Source: Pseudomonas oryzae (lineage in GTDB: Bacteria; Pseudomonadota; Gammaproteobacteria; Pseudomonadales; Pseudomonadaceae). From it: DNA of 64,000 bases. The position numbers and the translations under genes were made by a program. The DNA is taken from positions 434,001 to 498,000 of the forward strand of contig NZ_LT629751.1 of NCBI RefSeq assembly GCF_900104805.1, written 5' to 3'. The notes beneath the pieces were generated by a model that was not told the origin of the DNA, ran no database searches, and was given only the letters and a program-made list of their open reading frames with translations. Positions 8,720-17,702 of the stretch are shown here, in pieces (positions within the stretch are counted from its first letter, which is position 1; every line of letters starts with the position of its first letter).

Positions 8720-9046
8720 ATGATGAAAGGTGGCATGGCCGCGCTGATGAAGCAGGCGCAGCAGATGCAGGAAAAGATGCAGAAGATGCAGGAAGAGCTG
8801 GCCAACGCCGAAGTGACCGGCCAGTCCGGTGCCGGCCTGGTCAGCGTGGTGATGACCGGTCGTCACGACGTCAAGCGCGTCACCCTGGACGACAGCCTGA
8901 TGCAGGAAGACAAGGAAGTGCTGGAGGACCTGATCGCCGCGGCGGTGAACGATGCCGTGCGCAAGATCGAGCAGAACAATCAGGACAAGATGGCCGGCAT
9001 GACCGCGGGCATGCAGCTGCCGCCCGGCTTCAAGATGCCGTTCTGA
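8720..9046 (+). CDS. ybaB: YbaB/EbfC family nucleoid-associated protein
   Basis: This 108-aa protein starts [20 protein letters not shown]. It has the N-terminal Met/Gln-rich helix, the central [15 protein letters not shown] strand region and the C-terminal [11 protein letters not shown] tail of the family. YbaB dimers bind DNA as a tweezer-like fold and are thought to act in nucleoid organisation or repair. The SD (GAGGTGAT) starts one base after the dnaX stop and supports ATG 8720 over the in-frame GTG at 8711. It lies between dnaX and recR, the classic conserved order. Confidence 0.93.
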   Translation: MMKGGMAALMKQAQQMQEKMQKMQEELANAEVTGQSGAGLVSVVMTGRHDVKRVTLDDSLMQEDKEVLEDLIAAAVNDAVRKIEQNNQDKMAGMTAGMQLPPGFKMPF

Positions 9047-9095
9047 GCCTGATTTCCCCTGGTGCGCCCGGCACACCCTGCGTGACCGCACCATC

Positions 9096-9120
9096 GCAGG
9101 GTGCGCTGTGCGCACCCTGC
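9096..9120. repeat. Perfect 11-bp stem hairpin upstream of recR
   Basis: GCAGGGTGCGC (9096-9106), loop TGT, then GCGCACCCTGC (9110-9120). A further partial copy of the arm (CACACCCTGCG) lies at about 9072-9082. It occupies the ybaB-recR gap, 18 nt before the recR ATG. There is no T-run. It resembles the short GC-rich palindromes often scattered between Pseudomonas genes; copy number outside the window is unknown. Confidence 0.6.
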
Positions 9121-9138
9121 ATTGCGACGGTAATTCCC

Positions 9139-9738
9139 ATGAGTTTCAGCCCCCTGATCCGCCAACTGATCGACGCCCTGCGCATTCTCCCCGGCGTCGG
9201 CCAGAAGACCGCCCAGCGCATGGCCCTGCAGTTGCTCGAGCGGGATCGCAGCGGTGGCCTGCGCCTGGCCCAGGCGCTGACGCGGGCGATGGAAGGGGTC
9301 GGCTATTGCCGGCAATGTCGTACCCTTAGCGAGGACGAGCTGTGTCTGCAGTGCAGCGATCCGCGCCGCGACGATAGTCTGCTCTGCGTCGTGGAGGGGC
9401 CGCTGGATGTGTTCGCCATCGAGCAGACCGGCTATCGCGGGCGCTATTTCGTGCTCAAGGGACATCTGTCGCCGCTGGATGGCCTGGGGCCGGAAGCCAT
9501 CGGCATTCCCGAGCTGGAAGCGCGGATCGGGCAGGGGCGCTTCAGCGAAGTGATCCTGGCGACCAACCCCACGGTGGAGGGCGAGGCGACCGCTCACTAC
9601 ATCGCCCAGCTGCTGGCTCCGCGTGGTCTCAGGCTGTCGCGCATCGCCCATGGCGTACCGCTCGGCGGCGAGCTGGAGCTGGTCGACGGCGGTACCCTGG
9701 CGCACGCCATGGCCGGGCGCAGGCAGTTCGAGCTCTGA
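9139..9738 (+). CDS. recR: Recombination mediator RecR
   Basis: RecR acts with RecO (and RecF) to load RecA at single-strand gaps. The 199-aa product starts [21 protein letters not shown]. The order is the helix-hairpin-helix ([13 protein letters not shown]), the four-Cys zinc finger (CRQC...CLQC), the Toprim domain ([13 protein letters not shown] and [12 protein letters not shown]) and the C-terminal [11 protein letters not shown] segment. The frame is open upstream to 9082, but the added residues are encoded by the hairpin and are not family-like. Confidence 0.95.
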   Translation: MSFSPLIRQLIDALRILPGVGQKTAQRMALQLLERDRSGGLRLAQALTRAMEGVGYCRQCRTLSEDELCLQCSDPRRDDSLLCVVEGPLDVFAIEQTGYRGRYFVLKGHLSPLDGLGPEAIGIPELEARIGQGRFSEVILATNPTVEGEATAHYIAQLLAPRGLRLSRIAHGVPLGGELELVDGGTLAHAMAGRRQFEL

Positions 9739-9753
9739 CCCCGTACAAATGAG

Positions 9754-9788
9754 AACGCCCGCCCCGGTCTCCCGGCGCGGGCGTTTTT
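9754..9788 (+). terminator. Rho-independent terminator after recR
   Basis: A 9-bp stem, AACGCCCGC (9754-9762) with GCGGGCGTT (9777-9785), runs into a short T-run. It ends the dnaX-ybaB-recR unit and sits between convergent recR and anr. Confidence 0.85.
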
Positions 9789-9808
9789 CATGCCAGGCAG
9801 GCTTGCTG

Positions 9809-10552
9809 TCAGCCTTCCAGCCGGCCGCCGGCCAGGCCGCAGAGCTCGACCGAGTCGAGGATCTGCACTTCCTTGCCGTCGGCCTGCAGCAGGCCATTCT
9901 GCTGGAAGCGGGTGAACACGCGGGACACGGTTTCCACCGCCAGCCCCAGGTAGTTGCCGATCTCGCTCCGCGACATGGCCAGGCGGAACTGGTTGGCGGA
10001 GTAGCCGCGGGCGCGGAAGCGCGCCGACAGGTTGACCAGGAAGGTGGCGATCCGCTCGTCGGCGGTCTTCTTCGACAGCAGCAGCATCATCTGCTGGTCG
10101 TCGCGGATTTCCCGGCTCATCAGGCGCATCAGCTGGCGGCGCAGCTGGGGCAGCTGGACCGACAGCTCGTCGAGCTTCTCGTAGGGAATCTCGCACAGCG
10201 AGGTGGTTTCCAGCGCCTGGGCGGAGACCGGATAGGCCTCTGCGTCCATGCCGGACATGCCAACCAGTTCGCTGGGCAGGTGGAAACCGGTGATCTGCTC
10301 CTCGCCATTGTCGGTGACGCTGAAGGTCTTCAGCGCGCCGGTGCGTACGGCGAATACCGAGGTGAAGCTGTCACCCTGACGGAACAGGAACTCGCCCTTC
10401 TTCAGCGGCCTGCCGCGCTTGACGATGTTGTCGAGCGCGTTGATGTCTTCCATGGTCAGGGACAGCGGCAGGCAAAGAGGGGAGAGGCTGCATTCCTTGC
10501 AGTGCGCCTGTGGCAGGTTGCGCACCTTGATGTTGTCTTGGCCGGCGGTCAT
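9809..10552 (-). CDS. anr: Oxygen-sensing FNR-type regulator Anr
   Basis: Anr activates anaerobic and microaerobic genes when its oxygen-labile 4Fe-4S cluster is intact. The 247-aa protein has the cluster Cys at 18, 21, 27 ([11 protein letters not shown]) and 120, a CRP-type cyclic nucleotide-like fold, and the C-terminal HTH with [19 protein letters not shown], whose E-SR residues read TTGAT half-sites. It sits beside likely targets: hemN and the second cbb3 operon both carry Anr boxes in this window. hemN is upstream on the same strand, 86 nt away. Confidence 0.95.
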   Translation of the reverse strand: MTAGQDNIKVRNLPQAHCKECSLSPLCLPLSLTMEDINALDNIVKRGRPLKKGEFLFRQGDSFTSVFAVRTGALKTFSVTDNGEEQITGFHLPSELVGMSGMDAEAYPVSAQALETTSLCEIPYEKLDELSVQLPQLRRQLMRLMSREIRDDQQMMLLLSKKTADERIATFLVNLSARFRARGYSANQFRLAMSRSEIGNYLGLAVETVSRVFTRFQQNGLLQADGKEVQILDSVELCGLAGGRLEG

Positions 10553-10638
10553 GTCGAACAGCTACCTAAAGCGAGGTTTGAGCGCAAGGTTACCGCAGCA
10601 TGCCGGCGGCTGCCAGTGCAGGACCATGAACATCGACT

Positions 10639-12021
10639 TCAGATGACTCGCGAGAAACGTTGGGTATTCAGCAGCGGCAGGTAGCGGTCGAACAGCATGC
10701 AGACCGAGCGTACCAGCAGACGACCGGCTGCGGTGATGTCGATGCCCCGCTCGTCGAGGCGGATCAGGCCATCGCGGGCGAAGTTCTCCAGCTCCGGCCA
10801 GACTTCGTTGAAGTAGCCGTGGAAGTCGATGTTGAAGCGCTCTTCGATCTCGGCGAAATCCAGCTTGAAATGGCAGATCAGCTGCTGGATCACGGCGCGG
10901 CGGATGCGGTCGTCACCGTCGCAGTGCAGGCCGCGACGGGTGGCCAGCTGGTTGCTGTCCAGGCTGCTCTGGTAGTTGTTGATGTCGCTGGTGTTCTGGC
11001 AGTACAGGTCGCCGATCTGGCTGATCGAGGAGACTCCCAGGCCGATCAGGTCGCAATAGCCGTGGGTGGTGTAGCCCTGGAAATTGCGCTGCAGGGTGCC
11101 TTCTTCCTGGGCGATGGCCAGTTCGTCGTCCGGCAGGGCGAAATGGTCCATGCCGATGTAGCGATAGCCGGCGGCGGACAGCTGCTCGATGGTGCGCTGC
11201 AGCATCTCCAGTTTCTCGCCGGGACTCGGCAGGTCCTCGGCATTGATCCGGCGCTGCGGCGGGAAGCGATCCGGCAGGTGGGCGTAGTTGAACACCGACA
11301 GGCGGTCCGGCTGCATGGCGATGACTTCGTCCACGGTGCGGGCGAAGGACTTGGCATTCTGCAGCGGCAGCCCGTAGATCAGGTCGATGTTGATCGAGCG
11401 GAACTGCAGGGTGTGCGCCGCCTCGATGATCGAGCGGGTTTCCTCCGGGCTCTGCATGCGGTTGACCGCGCGCTGTACGGCGGGGTCGAAGTCCTGCACG
11501 CCGAGGCTGACCCGATTGAAGCCGATGTCGCGGAGCAGGCCCATGGTGGTCCAGTCCGCCTCGCGCGGGTCGATCTCGATGCTGTAGTCGCCGGTGTCGT
11601 CGTCCAGCAGATGGAAGTGCTGGCGCAGGCCCGCCATCAGCTGGCGCAGTTCGTCATGGCTGAGGAAGGTCGGCGTGCCGCCGCCGAAGTGCAGCTGCTC
11701 GACTTCCTGGCTGCGGTCGAGATGGCGGCTGACCAGTTCCACTTCGTGCAGCAGGCGCTGCAGATAGGGGGCGCTGCGTCCGCGATCCTTGGTGATGACC
11801 TTGTTGCAGGCGCAGTAGTAGCAGATGTGGGCGCAGAAGGGCAGGTGCACGTACAGCGACAGCGGTCGCTTGGCCTGGGCGCTGCCACGCAGGGCCTGGA
11901 TCAGGTCGAAGGGGCTGACACCGTCGTGAAACTGAACGGCGGTAGGGTAGGAGGTATAACGCGGCCCGGCCACATCGTAGCGGCGAATCAGATCGGTATC
12001 CCAACGAATGGCGTCGAGCAT
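10639..12021 (-). CDS. hemN: Oxygen-independent coproporphyrinogen III oxidase
   Basis: HemN is a radical-SAM enzyme that converts coproporphyrinogen III to protoporphyrinogen IX without oxygen, supplying haem under low oxygen. The 460-aa product has the CxxxCxxC cluster motif followed by a further Cys (CAHICYYCAC), the preceding YVHLPFC, GGGTPTFL, and the C-terminal HemN domain. It begins MLDAIRWDTDLIRRYDVAGPRYTSYPTA, typical of the family. An Anr box lies 63-76 bp upstream of the start, consistent with induction by the adjacent anr product. Confidence 0.95.
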   Translation of the reverse strand: MLDAIRWDTDLIRRYDVAGPRYTSYPTAVQFHDGVSPFDLIQALRGSAQAKRPLSLYVHLPFCAHICYYCACNKVITKDRGRSAPYLQRLLHEVELVSRHLDRSQEVEQLHFGGGTPTFLSHDELRQLMAGLRQHFHLLDDDTGDYSIEIDPREADWTTMGLLRDIGFNRVSLGVQDFDPAVQRAVNRMQSPEETRSIIEAAHTLQFRSINIDLIYGLPLQNAKSFARTVDEVIAMQPDRLSVFNYAHLPDRFPPQRRINAEDLPSPGEKLEMLQRTIEQLSAAGYRYIGMDHFALPDDELAIAQEEGTLQRNFQGYTTHGYCDLIGLGVSSISQIGDLYCQNTSDINNYQSSLDSNQLATRRGLHCDGDDRIRRAVIQQLICHFKLDFAEIEERFNIDFHGYFNEVWPELENFARDGLIRLDERGIDITAAGRLLVRSVCMLFDRYLPLLNTQRFSRVI

Positions 12022-12083
12022 GCGGGGTAGCCCTGCAAATTAAGACTTATGGCCAAGTCTAGGAGCGGGCGCGAAGTGGGGTG

Positions 12084-12097
12084 TTGACCTGTATCAA
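12084..12097 (-). promoter_or_regulatory. Anr box upstream of hemN
   Basis: TTGAC-CTGT-ATCAA matches the FNR/Anr consensus TTGAT-N4-ATCAA at nine of ten positions. It lies between the TauE-like gene and hemN, and the most likely target is hemN. Confidence 0.75.
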
Positions 12098-12102
12098 GCG
12101 CT

Positions 12103-12819
12103 CTAGTGAGCGTGCTGAGCGTTGGCGTGAGCGGCGGAATGGCCCATCAGCCAGGCCTGATGCGGACCCGGCAGAGTCCACAGGCCGAACAGGATGACCA
12201 GCAGACCACCAGCGATGCGCACGCCGCGGCGGCGCAGCAGGACGGTCAGGCGCTCGGCGGCCAGGCCGGTGGCGAGCAGCACCGGCAGGGTGCCGAGACC
12301 GAAGGCAAGCATCAGCAGAGCGCTGTCGAGCGCATCGCCCTGGCTGGCGGCCCACAGCAGGGTGCTGTAGACCAGGCCGCAGGGCAGCCAGCCCCACAGG
12401 GCCCCGAGCAGCAGGGCGCGCGGAGCATTGCGTACCGGCAGCAGGCGGCGGGCCAGGGGCTCGATCTGCTTCCACAGCAGGCGGCCGGCGCCTTCGATGC
12501 GGGTCAGCCCGCTCCACCAGCCGGCCAGATAGAGGCCCATGACGATCAGCAGCAGGCCGGCGATGACCCGCAGGACGGTCGCCGCCGGGCCGCTGGCCAG
12601 CGCCCAGCCGGCAAGGCCGAGCAGCAGGCCGGCCATGCCGTAGGAGGCGATGCGGCCGACGTTGTAGGCCAGCAGCAGGTGCAGGCGGCGCTGGCGCTGC
12701 TCGGCGGGGATGGCCAGGGTCAGTGCCCCCATCAGGCCGCCGCACATGCCGATGCAGTGACCACCGCCCAGCAGTCCGAGGATCAGGGCCGAAACCAGCA
12801 GGGGCAACAGGTCAGCCAC
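12103..12819 (-). CDS. TauE/SafE-like membrane protein of the cco assembly cluster
   Basis: The 238-aa protein has about six hydrophobic segments and begins with a Gly- and Cys-rich helix (LGGGHCIGMCGGLMGALT). This matches the short sulfite exporter TauE/SafE-like proteins found next to ccoS in pseudomonads; a role in copper handling during oxidase assembly has been suggested for relatives. The C-terminus is His-rich (HSAAHANAQHAH). I placed the start at GTG 12819, which overlaps the ccoS stop by 8 bp and gives the family length. The longer open frame to 12948 only reads ccoS in another frame. Confidence 0.82.
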   Translation of the reverse strand: MADLLPLLVSALILGLLGGGHCIGMCGGLMGALTLAIPAEQRQRRLHLLLAYNVGRIASYGMAGLLLGLAGWALASGPAATVLRVIAGLLLIVMGLYLAGWWSGLTRIEGAGRLLWKQIEPLARRLLPVRNAPRALLLGALWGWLPCGLVYSTLLWAASQGDALDSALLMLAFGLGTLPVLLATGLAAERLTVLLRRRGVRIAGGLLVILFGLWTLPGPHQAWLMGHSAAHANAQHAH

Positions 12820-13042
12820 GCGGCGGTTTCCGGTCTGTGGGGTGGTCGCTATCGGTGGCCGATTTGGCGCTGGCCTCGTCGATGCCGGCCTGATGGTTGG
12901 GGTCTTCGTCGTCGAACAGGATGCTGTGCGCCGGGCTGTCGAGGTCATCGTACTGGCCGTTGTCGACGGCCCAGAAGAACATCCAGATGGCCAGGGCGAC
13001 CAGCACGACGGCGACCGGGATCAGCAGGTAGAGGGCGGACAT
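12812..13042 (-). CDS. ccoS: cbb3 oxidase maturation protein CcoS
   Basis: A 76-aa protein starting MSALYLLIPVAVVLVALAIW. One N-terminal membrane helix is followed by FFWAVDNGQYDDLDSPAHSIL, the conserved FixS/CcoS signature, and a variable Asp/Ser-rich tail. It is required for insertion of haem and Cu into CcoN. The start follows the ccoI stop by 13 nt. An in-frame Met 17 codons upstream lies inside ccoI and is less likely. Confidence 0.93.
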   Translation of the reverse strand: MSALYLLIPVAVVLVALAIWMFFWAVDNGQYDDLDSPAHSILFDDEDPNHQAGIDEASAKSATDSDHPTDRKPPRG

Positions 13043-13055
13043 GGTGACCTCCGGG

Positions 13056-15527
13056 TCAGGTACGGCTGGTGGTGGCCAGGCTTTCGGGGGCATGGCCGAT
13101 GGCGGCAGCCACCGGCTGGCTGCTGCCTCTGACCCGGCTCAGGCGCAGGGCGTTGACCACCACCACCAGTGAGCTGGCGGACATGCCGATCGCTGCCCAG
13201 CCGGGGGTGATCCAGCCGAGCGCGGCGAAGGGCAGCACCAGGCCATTGTACAGGCAGGCCCAGGTCAGGTTCTCGACGATGATGCGGCGAGTGCGTCGGG
13301 CCACTTGCAAGGCCTGCACCAGGCTGTCCAGGCGGTTGGACAGCAGCACCGCATCGGCGCTGGTCTTGGCCAGGTCGGTGGCGCTGCCCATGGCCACGCT
13401 GATATCGGCGCCGGCCAGCACCGGGACGTCGTTGACGCCGTCACCGAGCATCAGCACGCGGTGGCCCTGCCGGTGCAGGTCGCGCAGCACGGCCAGCTTG
13501 TCGTCGGGCGTCAGGCCGCCGCGGGCATCAGCGATGCCCAGTTCGACGGCGACGCTGGCGACCATCGGCGAACTGTCGCCGGACAGCAGCAGTACCTGCC
13601 AGCCGCGGCTGTGGGCGGCCTCGATCAGCGTGCGGGCGTCGCCGCGCAGGCGGTCGTCGAGACAGAACCAGGCCAGGGGGCCCCGTTCGTCGCCGAGCAG
13701 CAGCCACTGGCCGGCCTCCTGCGGCATGCGTGGGGCCGGCTGCCCCGCGAGCTGACTGACGAAATTCGCCTCGCCGATGCGCAGGCGGCGGCCCTCGACG
13801 AGGCCTTCGAGGCCCCTTCCGGGTTCGCTGTGCACCGCTTCGGCGGCCTGCGGAGCACGGCCGAAGGCGCGGGCGATCGGGTGTTCGGAGCGGTTTTCCA
13901 GGGCAGCGGCGAGGCTCAGGCAGGCCCGGCTGTCCAGCTCGCGCAGCACGCGGACTTCGCGCAGGGTCAGGCGGCCTTCGGTGAGGGTGCCGGTCTTGTC
14001 GACGATCAGGGTGTCGATCTGGTTGAGGCTTTCCAGCACATGGCCGCGGGTCACCAGCAGGCCGAGCTGGTGCAGACTGCCGGTGGCGGTGGTCAGCGCG
14101 GTCGGGGTGGCCAGCGACAGGGCGCAGGGGCAGGTGGCGACCAGCAGGGCGAGGACGATCCAGAACGCCCGTTCGCTGTCGATCTGCCACCAGATCAGGC
14201 CGACGGCCGCGGCGACCAGCAGCACGGTGATCAGGAACCATTGCGCCACGCGATCGGCGAGCTGGGCCAGGCGCGGCTTGTCGGCCTGGGCGCGCTCGAG
14301 CAGGCGGACGATGGCGGACAGGCGGGTGTCGTCGCCGAGGGCTTCGACCTGCAGGGTCAGCGGCCCCTCGATGTTGAGGGTGCCGCCGGTGACGCGTTGC
14401 CCGGCACTGCGCGGCTGCGGCAGGTATTCGCCGGTGAGCAGCGACTCGTCGATGCTCGACTGGCCGGCGAGGATCAGCGCGTCGGCCGGGATCACCGCAC
14501 CCGGCGGCACCAGTACGCGATCGCCGACCCGCAGCTCGCTGAGCAGGATGCGCTGGCTGTGCTCCTGCTCATCCAGGCGCAGGCAGGACGCCGGCAACAG
14601 GTTGACCAGCTGGGCGGTCACCTGGGCGGTACGCTCGCGGGCGCGTCGCTCCAGGTAGCGGCCGGCGAGCAGGAACAGGGCGAACATGCCCACGGCATCG
14701 AAATACAGTTCACCCTCGCCGGTGACGGTCGACCACAGGCCGGCGACGTAGGCGCCGCCGATGGCCAGCGACACCGAGACGTCCATGGTCAGGTGGCGGG
14801 TGCGCAGGTCGCGCAGCGCGCCGCGGAAGAACTGTCCGCAGCAGTAGAAGACGATGGGCGTGGTCAGCAGCAGGCTGGTCCAGCGCAGGATGCCGTCGAA
14901 GCTGGCGCTGAGATCCAGGTTGAACTCCGGCCAGGTGGCCATGGCGGCCATCATCACCTGCATCCACAGCAGGCCGGCGACGCCGAGCTGGCGCAGGGCC
15001 AGGCGGTTCTCGCGGTGCATCTGCTCGGCGGCGGCATCGGCCTGGTAGGGGTGTGCGGCGTAGCCGATCCGACGCAGCTCGGCGAGCAGCTGGCTGAGCG
15101 GCAAATTGCTGTCGTCCCAGCGCACCTGCAGGCGGTGGTTGGACAGGTTGAGGCTGGCCTGGCTGACGCCCGGCAGCTTCTTCAGATGATGCTCGATCAG
15201 CCAGCCGCAGGCCGCGCAGCTGATGCCCTCGATCAGCAGGCAGGTCTCGGCCTCCTGGCCGCTGTGCTGCACCAGCCCCTCCTGCACGTCGGCGCGGTCG
15301 TACAGCGCCAGCTCGTCGGCGAGGGCCTTGGGCAGGGCTTCGGGGTTGGCCGCGGTTTCGCTGCGGTGACGGTAGTAGCTTTCCAGGCCGCCGGCGACGA
15401 TGGCTTCGGCCACCGCCTGGCAGCCGGGGCAGCACATGGCACGCGCTTCGCCGAGCACGTGCGCCTGATAGGGGCTGCCGTCGGGAACCGGCAGCCCGCA
15501 GTGGAAGCAGGGCAGGGGAGCGCTCAT
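13056..15527 (-). CDS. ccoI: Cu+-exporting P1B-type ATPase for cbb3 assembly
   Basis: The 823-aa P-type ATPase pumps copper for the CuB centre of CcoN. It has an N-terminal Cys-rich metal-binding module (CFHCGLPVP...CCPGCQ), an HMA domain with SCAACGW, a transmembrane CPC motif (TCPCALS), the phosphorylation site DKTGTLTEG, the SEHPIARAF nucleotide motif and GDGVNDVPVLAGA. The length and the N-terminal zinc-ribbon-like part fit the FixI/CcoI branch rather than CopA. It is embedded in ccoG-ccoH-ccoI-ccoS with gaps of 8-15 nt. Confidence 0.95.
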   Translation of the reverse strand: MSAPLPCFHCGLPVPDGSPYQAHVLGEARAMCCPGCQAVAEAIVAGGLESYYRHRSETAANPEALPKALADELALYDRADVQEGLVQHSGQEAETCLLIEGISCAACGWLIEHHLKKLPGVSQASLNLSNHRLQVRWDDSNLPLSQLLAELRRIGYAAHPYQADAAAEQMHRENRLALRQLGVAGLLWMQVMMAAMATWPEFNLDLSASFDGILRWTSLLLTTPIVFYCCGQFFRGALRDLRTRHLTMDVSVSLAIGGAYVAGLWSTVTGEGELYFDAVGMFALFLLAGRYLERRARERTAQVTAQLVNLLPASCLRLDEQEHSQRILLSELRVGDRVLVPPGAVIPADALILAGQSSIDESLLTGEYLPQPRSAGQRVTGGTLNIEGPLTLQVEALGDDTRLSAIVRLLERAQADKPRLAQLADRVAQWFLITVLLVAAAVGLIWWQIDSERAFWIVLALLVATCPCALSLATPTALTTATGSLHQLGLLVTRGHVLESLNQIDTLIVDKTGTLTEGRLTLREVRVLRELDSRACLSLAAALENRSEHPIARAFGRAPQAAEAVHSEPGRGLEGLVEGRRLRIGEANFVSQLAGQPAPRMPQEAGQWLLLGDERGPLAWFCLDDRLRGDARTLIEAAHSRGWQVLLLSGDSSPMVASVAVELGIADARGGLTPDDKLAVLRDLHRQGHRVLMLGDGVNDVPVLAGADISVAMGSATDLAKTSADAVLLSNRLDSLVQALQVARRTRRIIVENLTWACLYNGLVLPFAALGWITPGWAAIGMSASSLVVVVNALRLSRVRGSSQPVAAAIGHAPESLATTSRT

Positions 15528-15535
15528 GGGCGGCG

Positions 15536-16042
15536 TCAGGGCGCCAGGGCGATCGGCTTACGATCTTCCAGGACGAACTCGTCGAACAGGCGCCAGTCCT
15601 TGCCTCCTTCCTGGCCGAGCAGCTCGACGAAGCGGCGACCGTTCACGGCGTCCTGCATCTGGCCACGGTACAGGCCGCTCTCGCCGCCGACCGGCTGGAG
15701 GATGACGCGGCGGTCGCGCTCCGGCTGGGTCGGCGAGATCAGGTTGAGCACCAGCTGCGCCGGCCGGCTGATGCCGGTCAGGCGCAGCTCGGCAGTGCCG
15801 CTCTGCTCGTCTAGGGTCAGGCTGGCCTGCATGCCGAGCTGCTTGGCCAGCTTCTCGCGCTCGAGCGACTGGTTGATGCCCTTGCCGACGTCGTAGTAGT
15901 TGTCGGCCACCAGGGTATCGGCAGTGCGCACCGATACGATCACCAGGCCTATACCGAGGACGACGGCGAAGGCCAGGATGGCGATGATGAACCAGGCCCA
16001 GAACTGCTTGTACCAGCGACTGGTGATCTCGGGCTGCTGCAT
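15536..16042 (-). CDS. ccoH: cbb3 oxidase assembly protein CcoH (FixH)
   Basis: A 168-aa membrane-anchored protein: an N-terminal helix (about 10-35, [20 protein letters not shown]) is followed by [16 protein letters not shown], the conserved FixH motif, and a periplasmic beta-rich domain. CcoH contacts assembling cbb3 oxidase and is needed for its stability. It sits 15 nt after ccoG and 8 nt before ccoI. Confidence 0.92.
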   Translation of the reverse strand: MQQPEITSRWYKQFWAWFIIAILAFAVVLGIGLVIVSVRTADTLVADNYYDVGKGINQSLEREKLAKQLGMQASLTLDEQSGTAELRLTGISRPAQLVLNLISPTQPERDRRVILQPVGGESGLYRGQMQDAVNGRRFVELLGQEGGKDWRLFDEFVLEDRKPIALAP

Positions 16043-16057
16043 GCTCTCTCTCTACTG

Positions 16058-17476
16058 TCAGCGGACGCGCGGGCCGATGAAGCGGCTTTCGGCATCGAAG
16101 GTCTTGCCGGGGATGTCGGCGGCTTGGATTGTAAAGAGAATCTCGTTGGTACTGGAAGGCAGCCGTTCCGGATCGATGGACAGCTCGATCGGCACCGAGA
16201 CCACCTCGCCGGCAGCCGCCTTCACTTCGCGGCTGCCTTCGAGGGTCAGCCCCTCGAGACCCTGCACGTCGATGGTGTAGACGTGTGCGCGCTGGTCCTT
16301 GTTCATGATCCGCAGGGTGTAGACGTTCTCGATGCGGCCCTGCTCGTTCTCGCGGTACAGCACGCGGTCCTTGAGCACGTCGAGCTCGGCCAGCGGGCGC
16401 ATCACCAGGGCGGTACCGAAGGCCCCCATCATCACCAGCAGGGCGATGGCGTAGCCGATCAGGCGCGGACGGACGATGTGGGTCTTGTTGCCGCTCAGGT
16501 TGTGCTCGGTGGTGTAGCCGACCAGGCCGCGCGGATAGCCCATCTTGTCCATGATGCTGTCGCAGGCGTCGACGCAGGCGGCGCAGCCGATACAGGCGAT
16601 CTGCAGGCCGTTGCGGATGTCGATGCCGGTCGGGCAGACGTGCACGCACATCTTGCAGTCGATGCAGTCGCCGAGGCCCTGGGCCTTGTAGTCGGCGTCC
16701 TTCTTGCGCGGGCCGCGCTTCTCGCCACGGTTGGCGTCGTAGGAAACGATCAGGGTGTCCTTGTCGAACATCACGCTCTGGAAGCGCGAGTAGGGGCACA
16801 TGTGGATGCACACCTGCTCGCGCAGCCAGCCGGCATTGCCGTAGGTGGCCAGGGTGAAGAAGCCCACCCAGAACAGCGCCCAGCCCTCGAGGTTGAAGGT
16901 GACCAGGTCGACCACCAGTTGGCGGATCGGGGTGAAGTAGCCGACGAAGGTCAGCGCGGTGAGCAGGGCCACGCCCAGCCAGATGGCGTGCTTGGCGCTC
17001 TTGCGCAGGAACTTCGCGGCGCTCATCGGCTGCTTGTCGAGCTTCATGCGCTGGTTGCGATCACCCTCGGTGACCTTCTCGGCCCACATGAAGACCCAGG
17101 TCCACACGCTCTGTGGGCAGGTATAACCGCACCAGACGCGGCCGGCGAACACGGTGATGAAGAACAGGCCGAAGGCGCAGATGATCAGCAGCCAGGACAG
17201 CAGCATGAAGTCCTGCGGCCAGAAGGTGGCGCCGAAGATGTAGAACTTGCGCTCCGGCAGGTTCCACCAGACAGCCTGACGGTCGCCCCAGTTCAGCCAG
17301 GCAGTGCCGAAGAACATCAGGAACAGGAAGGCGCCACTGATCAGGCGGATATTGCGGAACAGGCCGGTGAAAGCCTTGGTGTAGATCATCTCGCGCTTGG
17401 CGTAGAGATCGACGCTTTCGCCTTTCTTGACAGGGGAGTTTGGGGTCACGTCCTGAACGGGAATCTTGTCGCTCAT
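16058..17476 (-). CDS. ccoG: cbb3 oxidase accessory ferredoxin-like protein CcoG (FixG/RdxA)
   Basis: A 472-aa membrane protein with about five hydrophobic segments, two 4Fe-4S motifs in the cytoplasmic loop (CIDCKMCVHVCP and CIGCAACVDAC), further Cys pairs at CGYTCP and CIHMCPY, and a C-terminal Ig-like FixG domain. It is a membrane cupric reductase-type factor in cbb3 biogenesis. It is the first gene of the ccoGHIS unit and lies downstream of the first cbb3 operon, separated from it by a strong terminator. Confidence 0.94.
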   Translation of the reverse strand: MSDKIPVQDVTPNSPVKKGESVDLYAKREMIYTKAFTGLFRNIRLISGAFLFLMFFGTAWLNWGDRQAVWWNLPERKFYIFGATFWPQDFMLLSWLLIICAFGLFFITVFAGRVWCGYTCPQSVWTWVFMWAEKVTEGDRNQRMKLDKQPMSAAKFLRKSAKHAIWLGVALLTALTFVGYFTPIRQLVVDLVTFNLEGWALFWVGFFTLATYGNAGWLREQVCIHMCPYSRFQSVMFDKDTLIVSYDANRGEKRGPRKKDADYKAQGLGDCIDCKMCVHVCPTGIDIRNGLQIACIGCAACVDACDSIMDKMGYPRGLVGYTTEHNLSGNKTHIVRPRLIGYAIALLVMMGAFGTALVMRPLAELDVLKDRVLYRENEQGRIENVYTLRIMNKDQRAHVYTIDVQGLEGLTLEGSREVKAAAGEVVSVPIELSIDPERLPSSTNEILFTIQAADIPGKTFDAESRFIGPRVR

Positions 17477-17650
17477 CGGGCTCTACCACGGCTGGAGAAG
17501 TAGGTGGTCCCTCTGGTACATGGCCAGCGGGATCGATTCACTTCCCACAAATGGTACGCCTAATGGCGGCGCTCCGCATGCGACGGGTGGTCGCGGAATA
17601 CCTGGGGGGGTATTTTGTGGGCATGCCTGTTGCCAGGGGGGCGGAAAGCA

Positions 17651-17685
17651 AGACGCCGCTTTCCGGTGACCGGAAAGCGGCGTCT
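17651..17685 (-). terminator. Terminator after the first cbb3 operon
   Basis: A perfect 16-bp stem (17651-17666 with 17670-17685) has a 3-nt loop, starts 17 nt after the ccoP stop, and is followed on the minus strand by TGCTTTCC. The weak T-run suggests partial readthrough toward ccoG is possible. Confidence 0.8.
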
Positions 17686-17702
17686 GGTTCAACAGCAATC
17701 GC

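Noticed and set aside
13305-15896. 863-aa plus-strand ORF antisense to ccoI and ccoH
   Set aside because: Low-complexity Gln/Ala/Gly composition with no RBS; ccoI and ccoH are certain on the other strand.
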